38,252 nt of DNA, taken from the NCBI RefSeq assembly GCF_001598355.1, contig NZ_BCYU01000045.1:1-38252 (forward strand), given 5' to 3'. Under the pieces are notes generated by a model, which searched no databases, was not told the origin of the DNA, and was given only the letters and a program-made list of their open reading frames with translations. Source of the DNA: Sphingomonas asaccharolytica NBRC 15499 (GTDB lineage Bacteria > Pseudomonadota > Alphaproteobacteria > Sphingomonadales > Sphingomonadaceae). Shown here piece by piece: positions 15,896-24,439 of this stretch (position 1 is the first letter of the stretch; every line of letters starts with the position of its first letter). The translations under genes and the position numbers were made by a program.

Positions 15896-17032
15896 ATGCC
15901 TACCCCGCTCAATATTCTGCACATGCATTCGTCGTTCAACCTGGGCGGAAAGGAAGCGCGCTCGGTTCAGTTGATCAATGCGTTCGGCGATCGCGCGCGA
16001 CATACGATCGTGTCCGGCATACCCGACCAATATTCGGCGCGCGACGCGATCGCGCAGGGGATCAGCTATGAAATCGCGCAGAACCCGCCGCAGTTGACGG
16101 GGCGTCCGTCGGTTGGCCGGTACGAGGCGATCGCCAAATATATGAGGCGGTTCGATTTGGTGCTGAGCTATAATTGGGGCGCGATCGACGCCGTGATGGC
16201 CAAGCGCGTATTTCCGAAGAACTTGCCGCCGGTCATTCACCACGAAGATGGCTTCAATGCCGACGAGGCGATGAAGCTCAAGCCGCAGCGCGCGGTCTAT
16301 CGTCGCATGGCGTTCCCCGCTGCCTTTGCGGTGGTGGTACCGTCGATGACGCTCGAATGGGTGGCGACCAATGTCTGGAAGCAATCGGCGCCGCGGCTGC
16401 GCCGGATTCCCAACGGCATCAACACCGCGCTATACACGCAAAAGCCAAATCCCAAGGCGATACCGGGCTTGGTTCGTAAACCCGGGGAAGTGATCGTCGG
16501 CGCGCTGGCCGGGTTGCGCGAGGTCAAGAACATGCCGGCTTTGGTGCGTGCGACCGCCGGCTGCTCGGCGCGCGTGCGGCTGGTGATCGTCGGCGAGGGG
16601 CCCGAGCGGGCAAAGATCGAGATGGCGGCGCGCGCGCTCGAAATGCAAGACAAGGTGCTGTTGCCTGGCTTCCTACCCGAGCCGCACAACTATGTCGGGC
16701 TGTTCGACATCATGGCGCTGTCGTCATTGAGCGAGCAATTCCCGATCTCCGTGGTCGAGGGAATGGCGGCGGGATTACCGATCGCTTCCGTCCCGGCCGG
16801 CGACATTCCACATATGGTGAGCGAGGAGAACCGCCCCTACATCACGCCGCATTCGGGCGAGGTCGACCTGCGCGACGCGATCCAGACGCTGGCGGCCGAT
16901 GCCAAGCTTCGCGCGGTGGTGGGCAAGGCCAACCGCGCCAAGGCGGTCGCCGACTATGATGACAAGGCGATGATCGCCGCCTATGCCCATTTATACGAGC
17001 AAGCATTGGGCAGGGCAGGCGCTCTGTCCTGA
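15896..17032 (+). CDS. Family 4 glycosyltransferase
   Basis: The 378-aa GT-B enzyme transfers a sugar from a nucleotide donor to an unknown acceptor, probably at the cytoplasmic face of the membrane. The N-terminal HMHSSFNLGGKEARS (about 9-23) is the Gly-rich acceptor loop. The C-terminal Rossmann half has VGEGPER (donor loop) and the EX7E motif in SEQFPISVVEGMAAGLP. The linker RRIPNGINTALY is typical of GT4. AAGG lies 6 bp before the ATG. The palindromic repeat immediately upstream could affect its expression. The sugar is unknown; proximity to a GH130-like gene hints at mannose chemistry. Confidence 0.88.
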   Translation: MPTPLNILHMHSSFNLGGKEARSVQLINAFGDRARHTIVSGIPDQYSARDAIAQGISYEIAQNPPQLTGRPSVGRYEAIAKYMRRFDLVLSYNWGAIDAVMAKRVFPKNLPPVIHHEDGFNADEAMKLKPQRAVYRRMAFPAAFAVVVPSMTLEWVATNVWKQSAPRLRRIPNGINTALYTQKPNPKAIPGLVRKPGEVIVGALAGLREVKNMPALVRATAGCSARVRLVIVGEGPERAKIEMAARALEMQDKVLLPGFLPEPHNYVGLFDIMALSSLSEQFPISVVEGMAAGLPIASVPAGDIPHMVSEENRPYITPHSGEVDLRDAIQTLAADAKLRAVVGKANRAKAVADYDDKAMIAAYAHLYEQALGRAGALS

Positions 17033-17099
17033 GGAGTATTTTGCTCGCCTCCAGGCAGCGAAACGCTATAGGCTGCGTTATTGGTCGCAGGAGAGTTAC

Positions 17100-18503
17100 G
17101 TGTTCAAGGGCTTGACGCCTATCGTCTATAATGGTCGCGAGGTATGGCCGCTGGTGGAAGGCGGCAAGGGCGTTGCCGCGACCAACCATGCCAGCGCCGG
17201 CGCCTGGGCCGCCGCGGGCGGCATCGGCACGGTCTCCGCGGTCAATGCCGACAGCTACGATCCCGAAGGCAAGATCATTCCCCAGGTGTACAAGGCGCTG
17301 ACGCGCCGCGAGCGCCACGAGGAACTGGTCGAATATGCGATCGAAGGCGCTGTCCAGCAGGTCAAGCGCGCGTTCGAGATCGCCGGCGGCAAGGGCGCGA
17401 TCAACATCAATGTGCTGTGGGAAATGGGCGGCGCGCAGCGCGTGCTACACGGCGTGCTCGAACGCACCCGCGGATTGGTGGCGGGCGTCACCTGCGGCGC
17501 CGGCATGCCCTACAAGCTCAGCGAGATCGCCGCGTCGTACAACGTCAACTATCTGCCGATCGTCAGCTCCGGCCGGGCCTTCCGTGCGCTGTGGAAGCGT
17601 GCTTATTCGAAGGCGGCGGAATGGCTTGCAGCGGTGGTGTATGAGGATCCGTGGCTAGCCGGCGGGCATAATGGCCTGTCGAACGCCGAAAACCCGCTCG
17701 TGCCGCAAGACCCCTATCCGCGCGTCAAGGAATTGCGCGAGACGATGCGCGAAGGCGGCATCTCGGACGACGTGCCGATCGTGATGGCGGGCGGCGTGTG
17801 GTTCCTGCGCGACTGGAACGACTGGATCGACAATCCCGAACTCGGCAAGATCGCTTTTCAATTCGGCACGCGCCCGCTGCTGACGCGCGAAAGCCCGATC
17901 CCGGAGGCTTGGAAAGCGCGGCTGACGCAGATCGAGGAGGGCGCTGTGCTGCTGCACCGGTTCTCGCCGACCGGTTTCTATTCGTCGGCGGTGCGTAATC
18001 CGTTTCTGCGTTCGCTCGAAGCGCGGTCGGACCGCCAGATCGCTTTCTCTACGCAGGAAGCGGGCGATCACACCTTCCAGCTCGACGTCGGGGTGAAGGG
18101 CAAGAATTTCTGGGTGACCAGGAACGACCTGCTCCGCGCGCGCGAATGGTTCGGCCACGGCTTCACCGAAGCGCTGAAGACCCCCGACAACACTTTAGTG
18201 TTCGTGTCGCCGGCCGAGAAATCGGAGATTCGCAAGGACCAGGCCGATTGTATGGGCTGCCTGTCGCAATGCCTGTTCTCGAGTTGGGCCGACAGCGAGA
18301 CCAATTCGACCGGGCGGCTGGCCGACCCGCGCAGCTTCTGCATCCAGAAGACGCTGCAGGACATCGCGCATGGCGGAGATGTCGACCAGAATCTGATGTT
18401 CGCCGGGCATGGCGCGTATAATTTCAAGAAGGATCCGTTCTATTCGAACGGTTTCGTGCCGACGGTTAAGCAATTGGTCGATCGCATCCTGACCGGGGAT
18501 TGA
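17100..18503 (+). CDS. Nitronate monooxygenase-like flavoprotein with Cys cluster
   Basis: The 467-aa protein has a TIM-barrel NMO/2-nitropropane-dioxygenase core: KGVAATNHASAGAWAAAGGIG near the N-terminus, GVTCGAGMPYKLSE, LAGGHNGLS (flavin/active-site His in the GGH segment), and VMAGGVWF. FMN would oxidise alkyl nitronates, or act as an enoyl-reductase-like enzyme. It is longer than ordinary NMOs (about 320-350 aa). The extension carries Cys384-x2-Cys387-x3-Cys391 and Cys414 (DCMGCLSQC … SFC), suggesting an Fe-S cluster. The start is GTG at 17100 with GGAG 7 bp before it. The earlier in-frame ATG lies within the glycosyltransferase gene. Confidence 0.82.
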   Translation: MFKGLTPIVYNGREVWPLVEGGKGVAATNHASAGAWAAAGGIGTVSAVNADSYDPEGKIIPQVYKALTRRERHEELVEYAIEGAVQQVKRAFEIAGGKGAININVLWEMGGAQRVLHGVLERTRGLVAGVTCGAGMPYKLSEIAASYNVNYLPIVSSGRAFRALWKRAYSKAAEWLAAVVYEDPWLAGGHNGLSNAENPLVPQDPYPRVKELRETMREGGISDDVPIVMAGGVWFLRDWNDWIDNPELGKIAFQFGTRPLLTRESPIPEAWKARLTQIEEGAVLLHRFSPTGFYSSAVRNPFLRSLEARSDRQIAFSTQEAGDHTFQLDVGVKGKNFWVTRNDLLRAREWFGHGFTEALKTPDNTLVFVSPAEKSEIRKDQADCMGCLSQCLFSSWADSETNSTGRLADPRSFCIQKTLQDIAHGGDVDQNLMFAGHGAYNFKKDPFYSNGFVPTVKQLVDRILTGD

Positions 18504-18575
18504 TCAAAGATAGAATGCGGGGCAGGCCAAGTGGAGCTTGGTTGCGATGCAGCACGAAGGCGTTAGCGTAATAGG

Positions 18576-19274
18576 GTGAAGCGCGCACTTGTTCTCCGCC
18601 ACGTCGATCATGAAGGCATTGCCGGCTATCGCGAGCCGATCGAAGCGGCGGGGTACGTCATCGACCGTGTCGCCGCGCACCACGCCGGATGCGCCGCGCT
18701 CGACACGCTGTCGCCCGACCTGCTCGTGGTGATGGGCGGGCCGATGGGCGTCTACGATACCCATCGATTCCCCTGGCTGAGCGATGAAATCGAGGTACTA
18801 CGCCGGCGGCTGGCGGCCGATCGCCCCACGCTTGGCGTATGCCTGGGCAGCCAATTGATTGCCGCCGCACTGGGCGCGGATGTGCGCAAAGGGCCGGAGC
18901 GCGAGATCGGATTTGCGCCCGTGGCGCTGACCGATGCGGGCAAAGCGGGGCCATTGCGCCATCTCGATGGCGTCGATCTGCTGCATTGGCACGGCGATAC
19001 TTTCGACGTACCAGATGGCGCCGAATTGCTGGCAACAACAACACCCTATGCTCAGGCGTTCTCACGCGGCCGCAACTTGCTCGCGCTGCAATTCCATGCC
19101 GAAATGGGGGAGGATGAGCGGTTCGAACATTGGCTTGCCAATGACGGCGCGGATATCGCCGAAGTCGGATCGACGCCCGATGCGTTACGCGCTGCCCATG
19201 ACCGGTTTGGTCCGCCTGCGGTGGTGGCGGGGCGGGCGATGATCGGCGAGTGGCTGGCCGGGCTCGGCGGCTGA
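18576..19274 (+). CDS. Class I glutamine amidotransferase (GMP synthase-like)
   Basis: The 232-aa protein is a free-standing class I GATase domain. The nucleophile is Cys89 in LGVCLGSQL. The oxyanion region is VVMGGPMGVYD (51-61), and the catalytic dyad is His174/Glu176 in LQFHAEM. It would release ammonia from glutamine, or act on a related gamma-glutamyl amide such as gamma-glutamyl-polyamine. No synthase domain or partner gene is adjacent. The start is GTG at 18576, preceded by a weak AATAGG. The gene converges on the dehydrogenase gene downstream, with a perfect hairpin between them. Confidence 0.87.
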   Translation: MKRALVLRHVDHEGIAGYREPIEAAGYVIDRVAAHHAGCAALDTLSPDLLVVMGGPMGVYDTHRFPWLSDEIEVLRRRLAADRPTLGVCLGSQLIAAALGADVRKGPEREIGFAPVALTDAGKAGPLRHLDGVDLLHWHGDTFDVPDGAELLATTTPYAQAFSRGRNLLALQFHAEMGEDERFEHWLANDGADIAEVGSTPDALRAAHDRFGPPAVVAGRAMIGEWLAGLGG

Positions 19275-19281
19275 TCGGGGC

Positions 19282-19300
19282 TCGGCAGGCGGCCTGCCGA
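19282..19300. terminator. Bidirectional hairpin between convergent genes
   Basis: TCGGCAGG at 19282-19289 pairs perfectly with CCTGCCGA at 19293-19300 around a 3-nt loop. It lies in the 29-bp gap between two convergent stop codons, which suits a shared terminator. No T-tract is seen on either side. Confidence 0.6.
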
Positions 19301-19303
19301 AGA

Positions 19304-20296
19304 TCAGATCCAGCCTTCCAGAACTTGATCGGGCGGGCGATGGCCGTCGGCCCAATGCTGGATATTGCTAATGACGCGCTCGCCGGTCGCGGCGCGCGCT
19401 TCGAACGTCGCCGATCCCATGTGCGGCAGCAGCACGACGTTGGGCAATGCGAGCAGGCGTGGGTCGATTTCCGGCTCATGTGCGAACACGTCGAGTCCGG
19501 CACCGGCGATCTTGCCGCGTTCGAGCGCGTCGATCAGCGCGGTTTCGTCGATCGCCGATCCGCGTGAGGTGTTGACGATATAGGCCTGGGGCTTGAGCAG
19601 CGACAGCCGGCGCGCGTCGATCAATTGTTCGGTCTGGTCGGTGTGCGGCGTGTGGATCGAGATGAAATCGGACCCCGCCAACATGTCGTCGAGATCGGCA
19701 TGCCAGGTCGCTGCGAGCTCCTGCTCGACGCTTTCGGGCAAGCGATGGCGATTATGGTAATGGACGGTGAGGCCAAAGCCGCGCGCGCGCACGGCGACCG
19801 CCTGGCCGATCCGCCCCATGCCGACGATGCCCAAGGTCTTGCCGCCGATACGGTGGCCAAGCATCGCGCCCGGGCTCCATCCGCTCCACTGGCCCGACCG
19901 CGCGAGCTTCTCGCCTTCGGCCAGGCGGCGCGGGACCGACAGGATCAGCGCCATCGTCATGTCGGCGGTGTCGTCGGTCAGCACGCCCGGCGTGTTCGTC
20001 ACCAGGATGCCACGCGCGCGCGCCGCCTTCAGGTCGATATGGTCGACGCCGTTGCCGAAATTGGCGATCAGCTTGAGCCGCTCGCCGGCGGCTTCGATCA
20101 GGTCGGCGTCGATCGTGTCGGTGACGGTTGGGACCAGCACGTCGGCGTCCTGGACCGCGGCGACGAGTTCGTCGCGGGTCATCGCGATATCCTGGCGATT
20201 GAGGCGCGCGTCGAACAATTGCGCCATGCGGTCCATCACCGCATCGCTCAGCTCGCGCGTCACGATCACCCGAGGTTTGCGCTTGGACCCGGCCAT
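19304..20296 (-). CDS. D-2-hydroxyacid dehydrogenase (glyoxylate reductase-like)
   Basis: The 330-aa NAD(P)-dependent enzyme interconverts a 2-keto acid and the D-2-hydroxy acid. Glyoxylate/glycolate or hydroxypyruvate/glycerate is the likely substrate class, but this is not fixed by sequence. The dinucleotide fold shows LGIVGMGRIGQAVA (155-168). The catalytic triad is Arg245 in NTSRGSAID, Glu274 in HEPEID, and His292 in LPHMGSAT. NFGNGVDHIDL (79-89) is the substrate loop. Length and order match the family. The divergent SH3-protein gene begins about 100 bp upstream, so both promoters lie in 20297-20398. Confidence 0.92.
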   Translation of the reverse strand: MAGSKRKPRVIVTRELSDAVMDRMAQLFDARLNRQDIAMTRDELVAAVQDADVLVPTVTDTIDADLIEAAGERLKLIANFGNGVDHIDLKAARARGILVTNTPGVLTDDTADMTMALILSVPRRLAEGEKLARSGQWSGWSPGAMLGHRIGGKTLGIVGMGRIGQAVAVRARGFGLTVHYHNRHRLPESVEQELAATWHADLDDMLAGSDFISIHTPHTDQTEQLIDARRLSLLKPQAYIVNTSRGSAIDETALIDALERGKIAGAGLDVFAHEPEIDPRLLALPNVVLLPHMGSATFEARAATGERVISNIQHWADGHRPPDQVLEGWI

Positions 20297-20398
20297 GCGC
20301 TCGGCTTGGCGGCTTCACGGGTTTTGGTCAATGCGGTTGATGCACTGCGACGCCTGCGCAATAGGTACGAATCGATTGTGGCGTAAAAGGGGATGGCC

Positions 20399-20899
20399 AT
20401 GCGTATCGGCTGGGGGTTGTCGGGAATCGCGGCGGCTGTGATTGCGGTGCCGGCGATTGCCGCGCTGGTGGAAAAGAAGCCGCCTTATTTCGCATCGATC
20501 AATGCCAAGTCCGCGTTCATGCGCACCGGCCCGAGCCGGATCTATCCGGTCAGCTGGAAATACCAGCGCCAGGGTCTGCCGGTGAAAGTGATCGAGAATT
20601 ACAAGGAAAAGGGCGGCGGCGCCTATTGGCGCAAGGTCGAGGATCCGGGCGGGACGCAGGGCTGGATGCAGGCCAATTTGATCAGCGACCAGCGCACCGC
20701 GATGGTGATGGGTGATGTGGTTGAATTGCGCGACTCACCGCGCTTCGCCGGCAAGATCAATTGGCGGGCGGAGCCGGGCGTGATCGGCCGCGTCAGCAAG
20801 TGCGGCGACGGCTGGTGCTATTTCGATGTGACGGGGCGCGGCGGCTTTGTCGAAGTGAGCCACCTATGGGGCGTCGATTCGGCCGAAACGATCGAGTGA
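20399..20899 (+). CDS. Exported bacterial SH3-domain protein
   Basis: The 166-aa protein begins with a signal-type hydrophobic stretch (GWGLSGIAAAVIAVPAIAALV). It carries two tandem bacterial SH3-like units: one at about 35-95 (AFMRTGPSRIYPVSW … GWMQANLIS), and a second at about 105-155 (VELRDSP … GWCYFDVTGRGGFVEVSHLWGV). It matches the SH3_4-type proteins common in alphaproteobacteria, thought to act in the envelope, with unknown ligand. AGGGG at 20388-20392 abuts the ATG at 20393 but sits 6 bp from the ATG at 20399, so the latter is chosen. The stop overlaps the next start (TGATG). Confidence 0.85.
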   Translation: MRIGWGLSGIAAAVIAVPAIAALVEKKPPYFASINAKSAFMRTGPSRIYPVSWKYQRQGLPVKVIENYKEKGGGAYWRKVEDPGGTQGWMQANLISDQRTAMVMGDVVELRDSPRFAGKINWRAEPGVIGRVSKCGDGWCYFDVTGRGGFVEVSHLWGVDSAETIE

Positions 20900-21354
20900 T
20901 GCGGATCGAGTTGGATGACGTCTCGCGGCCGCAGGTGGTCGCGCTGGTCGAATATCATCTCCGCTCAATGCACGAGATTTCGCCGCCCGACAGCGTTTTC
21001 GCGCTCGATTTGTCGGGGCTGAAGCATCCGAGCGTGACGTTCTGGACCGTGTGGGATGGCGATGACCTGCTCGGCATGGGCGGGTTGAAGCAACTCGGCG
21101 CCGAGCATGGTGAGATCAAATCGATGCGCACCGCGCCGAGCGCGCTCCGCCGCGGCGTGGCGCGCGCGATGCTCGACCATATTCTGCAGGAAGCGCGGGG
21201 AAGAGGCTTTCGCCGTCTCAGCCTAGAAACGGGCAGCAATGCGCCGTTCGCGCCAGCCTGGGCGTTGTACGAACGTGCCGGGTTCGTGCCGTGTGGCCCG
21301 TGTGGACCTTATACAGATATCCGTTTCAGCCGGTATTTCAGCATCGATCTTTGA
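20899..21354 (+). CDS. GNAT-family N-acetyltransferase
   Basis: The 151-aa protein has the GNAT fold. The acetyl-CoA loop is MRTAPSALRRGVARAMLDHIL (motif A, about 75-95), followed by RGFRRLSLETGSN (strand after motif A) and ALYERAGFVPCGP (motif B). The acceptor is unknown. Its ATG overlaps the SH3-protein stop by one base (TGATG), so it is translationally coupled and in the same transcript. The long non-coding stretch after it (21355-21688) precedes the TonB receptor. Confidence 0.88.
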   Translation: MRIELDDVSRPQVVALVEYHLRSMHEISPPDSVFALDLSGLKHPSVTFWTVWDGDDLLGMGGLKQLGAEHGEIKSMRTAPSALRRGVARAMLDHILQEARGRGFRRLSLETGSNAPFAPAWALYERAGFVPCGPCGPYTDIRFSRYFSIDL

Positions 21355-21688
21355 TCCGAACGATCGGCGCTTGTTGACGGGCGCCGCTAAGCCGACGTTC
21401 CGCGGGCGCGCCGGCAGTCCGCGCATTTGGTTCCACTCGTCTCAAATCGTGGAACTTTTTCAAAGTGGCAGATTTTACCCGTGGGATTTGGTGCACAGCC
21501 GTCCGTCTGGCCTGACGCCGGCGCCACCGCTCTCGCGGTTCGTTCCTGCCGGCAATCGTTGCAGTGCGATTGCCGCTGCAATCGGCTGATTTCGTGGCGT
21601 AAAATCACTGGAATATCTGCTATTGAAATGAATTTCAGAAACGGATAGCGCCGCCGCCTTAACAGCGTAATGCGTAAGGGAGGATGTC
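21355..21688. promoter_or_regulatory. Leader/promoter region of the TonB receptor unit
   Basis: This 334-bp stretch has no convincing gene. It becomes AT-rich towards its 3' end. At 21551-21583 three alternating copies of GCAATC/GATTGC occur. GGCAATCG (21551-21558) can pair with CGATTGCC (21567-21574), or the latter's GATTGC can pair with GCAATC at 21578-21583. A second palindrome, TGAAAT-GA-ATTTCA, lies at 21624-21637, where a repressor or activator of the uptake unit might bind. AAGGGAGG at 21675-21682 is a strong SD for the ATG at 21689. No promoter could be fixed. Confidence 0.45.
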
Positions 21689-24373
21689 ATGTCTGGAGTT
21701 TTCAATCGCCTCGTGCCGGCGTCCATAACGGCTGTGCCGCGCGAAACGACGGGCAGCGGGCGCCTCCGACTCGGGCTCAAGGCCGCGCTGCTGGTCGGTT
21801 CGGCCGTCCTCCCGGCAACCGGCGCGATGGCGCAGCAGACGCCGCCGCAAACGCCGGATGCCACCCAGCCGGCGGCGCAATCGGCCGAGCCGACCACGCC
21901 CCCTAACACCGACGCGCGGTCGGACGGACAGACGCTCAACGACATCGTCGTGGTCGGCAACACGTCGGGCAAGCGTACCTTGTTCAACTCGTCGTCGGAC
22001 GTGACGCTGGCCAATGCCGCCGACATCCAGCGCAAGGCGCCGCGCTCGACCGCCGAGGCGCTCGAACTCGTGCCCGGCATCTTCGTCGAGGGAACCGCCG
22101 GTGCGGTCTCCAATAATTATTCGGTGCGCGGCCTGCGCGGCGGTGCCCAGACCTTCATACAGCTCGAAGAAGACGGCATGCCGATCATCTACGGTGGGGG
22201 CGGGGCCGACGAATATTTCCAGAACGACATCACGATCGACCGGCTCGAGGCGGTCGAAGGCGGTACGTCGGGCGTGCTGGCGGTCAACGGCGCCGCGGCG
22301 ACGATCAACTTCATTTCGCTCAAGCCGAGCTACGATCGCGCCACCGCGATGGCGCGCTTCACCGGTACCAGCTATGGCGAATTGCGCACCGACGGATATT
22401 TTTCGGCACCGCTTGCCGACAATGTCGCTTTCTCGGTCGGCGGCTATGTGACGTCGAACCCCGGGTTCCGCCGTTCCGATTTCGATTATACGACCTACCA
22501 TTTCAAGGCGATGCTGGAGACCAAGTTCGCCGGCGGCGGCTTCCTGCGCTTCACCTTCAAGAAGGGCGACCAGCACGACGCTTATTATGCCGACATGCCG
22601 TTCACCTCGAACGGCGGCAAGATCGGCGACGTTCCCGGATTGAACGGACTGCGCGACAATATTGCCGGGCGCGCGTTCGGCCAGATCCTGGTGCCTGATT
22701 CATGCGCGACCGGCACCTGCCTCCGGCCGTTCAGCCTGGCCGACGGCATCCACACCCAGACGACCCAATATCGCATCGATCTCGAAAAGCCGATCACCGA
22801 CAAGATCAGCGTCTTCGCCCGCGCGCGCTATCTGAAGTCGTCGTTCGACTTCAACGGCATCTTCCCCGGATCGAACGGGCAGCCGCCGGCCTCGGCGGTC
22901 ACGTATCTGACGCAGGGCATCTCTCCGCTCGACCAGCCGGTGCGCGACGCCCAAGGCAATATTATTCAGCCGGGCTTTCTGACTCGTGGCGCGATGGCCT
23001 TCCCCGGAACGACGAGCTTCGGCATCCGCAACGTGGTGACGGGGCAGGTTATCCCGGTCAGCGATACCGCGACGCTCAACGCGCTCAACGGTAACGGTTT
23101 GCTGCAGCAGACGGTGCTCAACCACCAACGGCTCGACAGCAAGGATTTCGGCAGCGACTTCGGCGTGAAGTTCGACTTTGGCAGCGGCGCGATCGACAAT
23201 TCGCTGACGATCGGCGGCATGTATTACAACGTCACCAAATATAACGATCAGTCCGCGACCGCGTCGCTGATCAACGACGTGACCAACGGCTCGAACATCT
23301 ACGACGTGGTTGCGCTCAACGCCCAGAACAATGTCATCGGTCAGCTGACCAACAACGGCATGGTCAGCTATGGCGACTGGGGCCAGGGCATCTTCAAGGA
23401 CAAGCTCGAATCGATTTCAGGCTATTTCAACGATGAGCTGAAGATCGGCGACAATCTCCATATCGACTTTGGCGCGCGCTACGAGCACGTCCACGACCGC
23501 GTCGATATGGGCAATTCCTACGCGGTCAATCCGCCGGTACCCGCGGGCACGCCGGGGATCATTCCTACACTTGGGCAGTCGTTCAACGGCACCTATACGC
23601 GCCAGGAAGGCAGCTACGATCACCTCGCGGCGACGGCGGGCATCAACTACACGCTGACGCGCAATTTCTCGGTCTATGCCCGCTATGCCCGCGGATTTCA
23701 GACCAGTGCTGGCGACAATGGCGGTATCCATCAGCCTGCCAACCTGACCCTGTACGAGGCCGGAGTTCGCTTCCAGTCACGCATGCTGGTCGGCTCGCTG
23801 GTCGCGTTCAAGACCGAGTTCCGCAACCAGGGCTATACGTTCCTCGACCCCAGCGACCCGACCAAGGTGTCCAACGCGACCGCCGACGACAATATCAAGG
23901 GTATCCAGCTCGATTTCGACCTCAAGCCGGTCGACTTCTTCAAGCTGTCGCTGTCGGGCGTGTATCAGGATCCCAAGCTGCAGAATTTGCGCTTCGACGG
24001 CACCGCGCAGCCGCAATATGAAGGGAATACGCCCGAACGGACGCCCAAGAAATTGCTGACCGTCACGCCGCAATTCATCCTGCCGGGCGGGCTGGGCGAG
24101 ATTTACGGCCGGTACAAATATATCGGCAAGATCTACGCCGATGCCGGCAACGGCGTCGCGCTGCCCGCTTATGGCGTGTTCAGCGTTGGCGGCTCGATCA
24201 ACCTGTCGTCCAAGATCAACCTCAATGTCAGTGTCGACAATCTGACCAATGTGCGCGGCTATACCGAGGGCAATCCGCGCCAGGGCCAGACGCAGTCGAT
24301 CGTCAACGGCTATTTCTATGGCCGCGGTATCGTCGGGCGCAACGTTCTCGCCAGCATCACGGCGAAGTTCTGA
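21689..24373 (+). CDS. TonB-dependent outer-membrane receptor
   Basis: The 894-aa receptor imports a ligand across the outer membrane with TonB energy. The long N-terminus (basic RLRLGLK, then a hydrophobic ALLVGSAVLPATGAMA) is a signal peptide cleaved before about residue 49. A Pro/Gln/Thr-rich linker is followed by a TonB-box-like NDIVVV (84-89). The plug domain follows (STAEALELVPGIFV, YSVRGLRGG, IDRLEAVEGGTSGVLA) and then the 22-strand barrel, ending with the BAM signal SITAKF. Cys pair CATGTC in an extracellular-loop region may be disulfide-bonded. The neighbouring glycosidase and halogenase suggest a carbohydrate ligand. A perfect SD supports the start. A 12-bp stem-loop follows the stop. 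Confidence 0.95.
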   Translation: MSGVFNRLVPASITAVPRETTGSGRLRLGLKAALLVGSAVLPATGAMAQQTPPQTPDATQPAAQSAEPTTPPNTDARSDGQTLNDIVVVGNTSGKRTLFNSSSDVTLANAADIQRKAPRSTAEALELVPGIFVEGTAGAVSNNYSVRGLRGGAQTFIQLEEDGMPIIYGGGGADEYFQNDITIDRLEAVEGGTSGVLAVNGAAATINFISLKPSYDRATAMARFTGTSYGELRTDGYFSAPLADNVAFSVGGYVTSNPGFRRSDFDYTTYHFKAMLETKFAGGGFLRFTFKKGDQHDAYYADMPFTSNGGKIGDVPGLNGLRDNIAGRAFGQILVPDSCATGTCLRPFSLADGIHTQTTQYRIDLEKPITDKISVFARARYLKSSFDFNGIFPGSNGQPPASAVTYLTQGISPLDQPVRDAQGNIIQPGFLTRGAMAFPGTTSFGIRNVVTGQVIPVSDTATLNALNGNGLLQQTVLNHQRLDSKDFGSDFGVKFDFGSGAIDNSLTIGGMYYNVTKYNDQSATASLINDVTNGSNIYDVVALNAQNNVIGQLTNNGMVSYGDWGQGIFKDKLESISGYFNDELKIGDNLHIDFGARYEHVHDRVDMGNSYAVNPPVPAGTPGIIPTLGQSFNGTYTRQEGSYDHLAATAGINYTLTRNFSVYARYARGFQTSAGDNGGIHQPANLTLYEAGVRFQSRMLVGSLVAFKTEFRNQGYTFLDPSDPTKVSNATADDNIKGIQLDFDLKPVDFFKLSLSGVYQDPKLQNLRFDGTAQPQYEGNTPERTPKKLLTVTPQFILPGGLGEIYGRYKYIGKIYADAGNGVALPAYGVFSVGGSINLSSKINLNVSVDNLTNVRGYTEGNPRQGQTQSIVNGYFYGRGIVGRNVLASITAKF

Positions 24374-24387
24374 TAGGAAAAGGGGCG

Positions 24388-24416
24388 CGCCGGCCCGGGG
24401 CGCTCCCGGGCTGGCG
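24388..24416 (+). terminator. Strong stem-loop between receptor and glycosidase genes
   Basis: Bases 24388-24399 pair with 24405-24416 in a 12-bp stem (one G·T pair) with a 5-nt loop. It lies 15 bp after the receptor stop and 24 bp before the glycosidase start, without a T-run. A partial terminator or an mRNA-stabilising hairpin that raises receptor over enzyme expression fits the position. Confidence 0.6.
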
Positions 24417-24439
24417 TGATGTTGCACGAAGGACGAGTG

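Noticed and set aside
21659..22576. 305-aa minus-strand open frame
   Set aside because: It is antisense to the receptor's signal peptide, plug and first strands.
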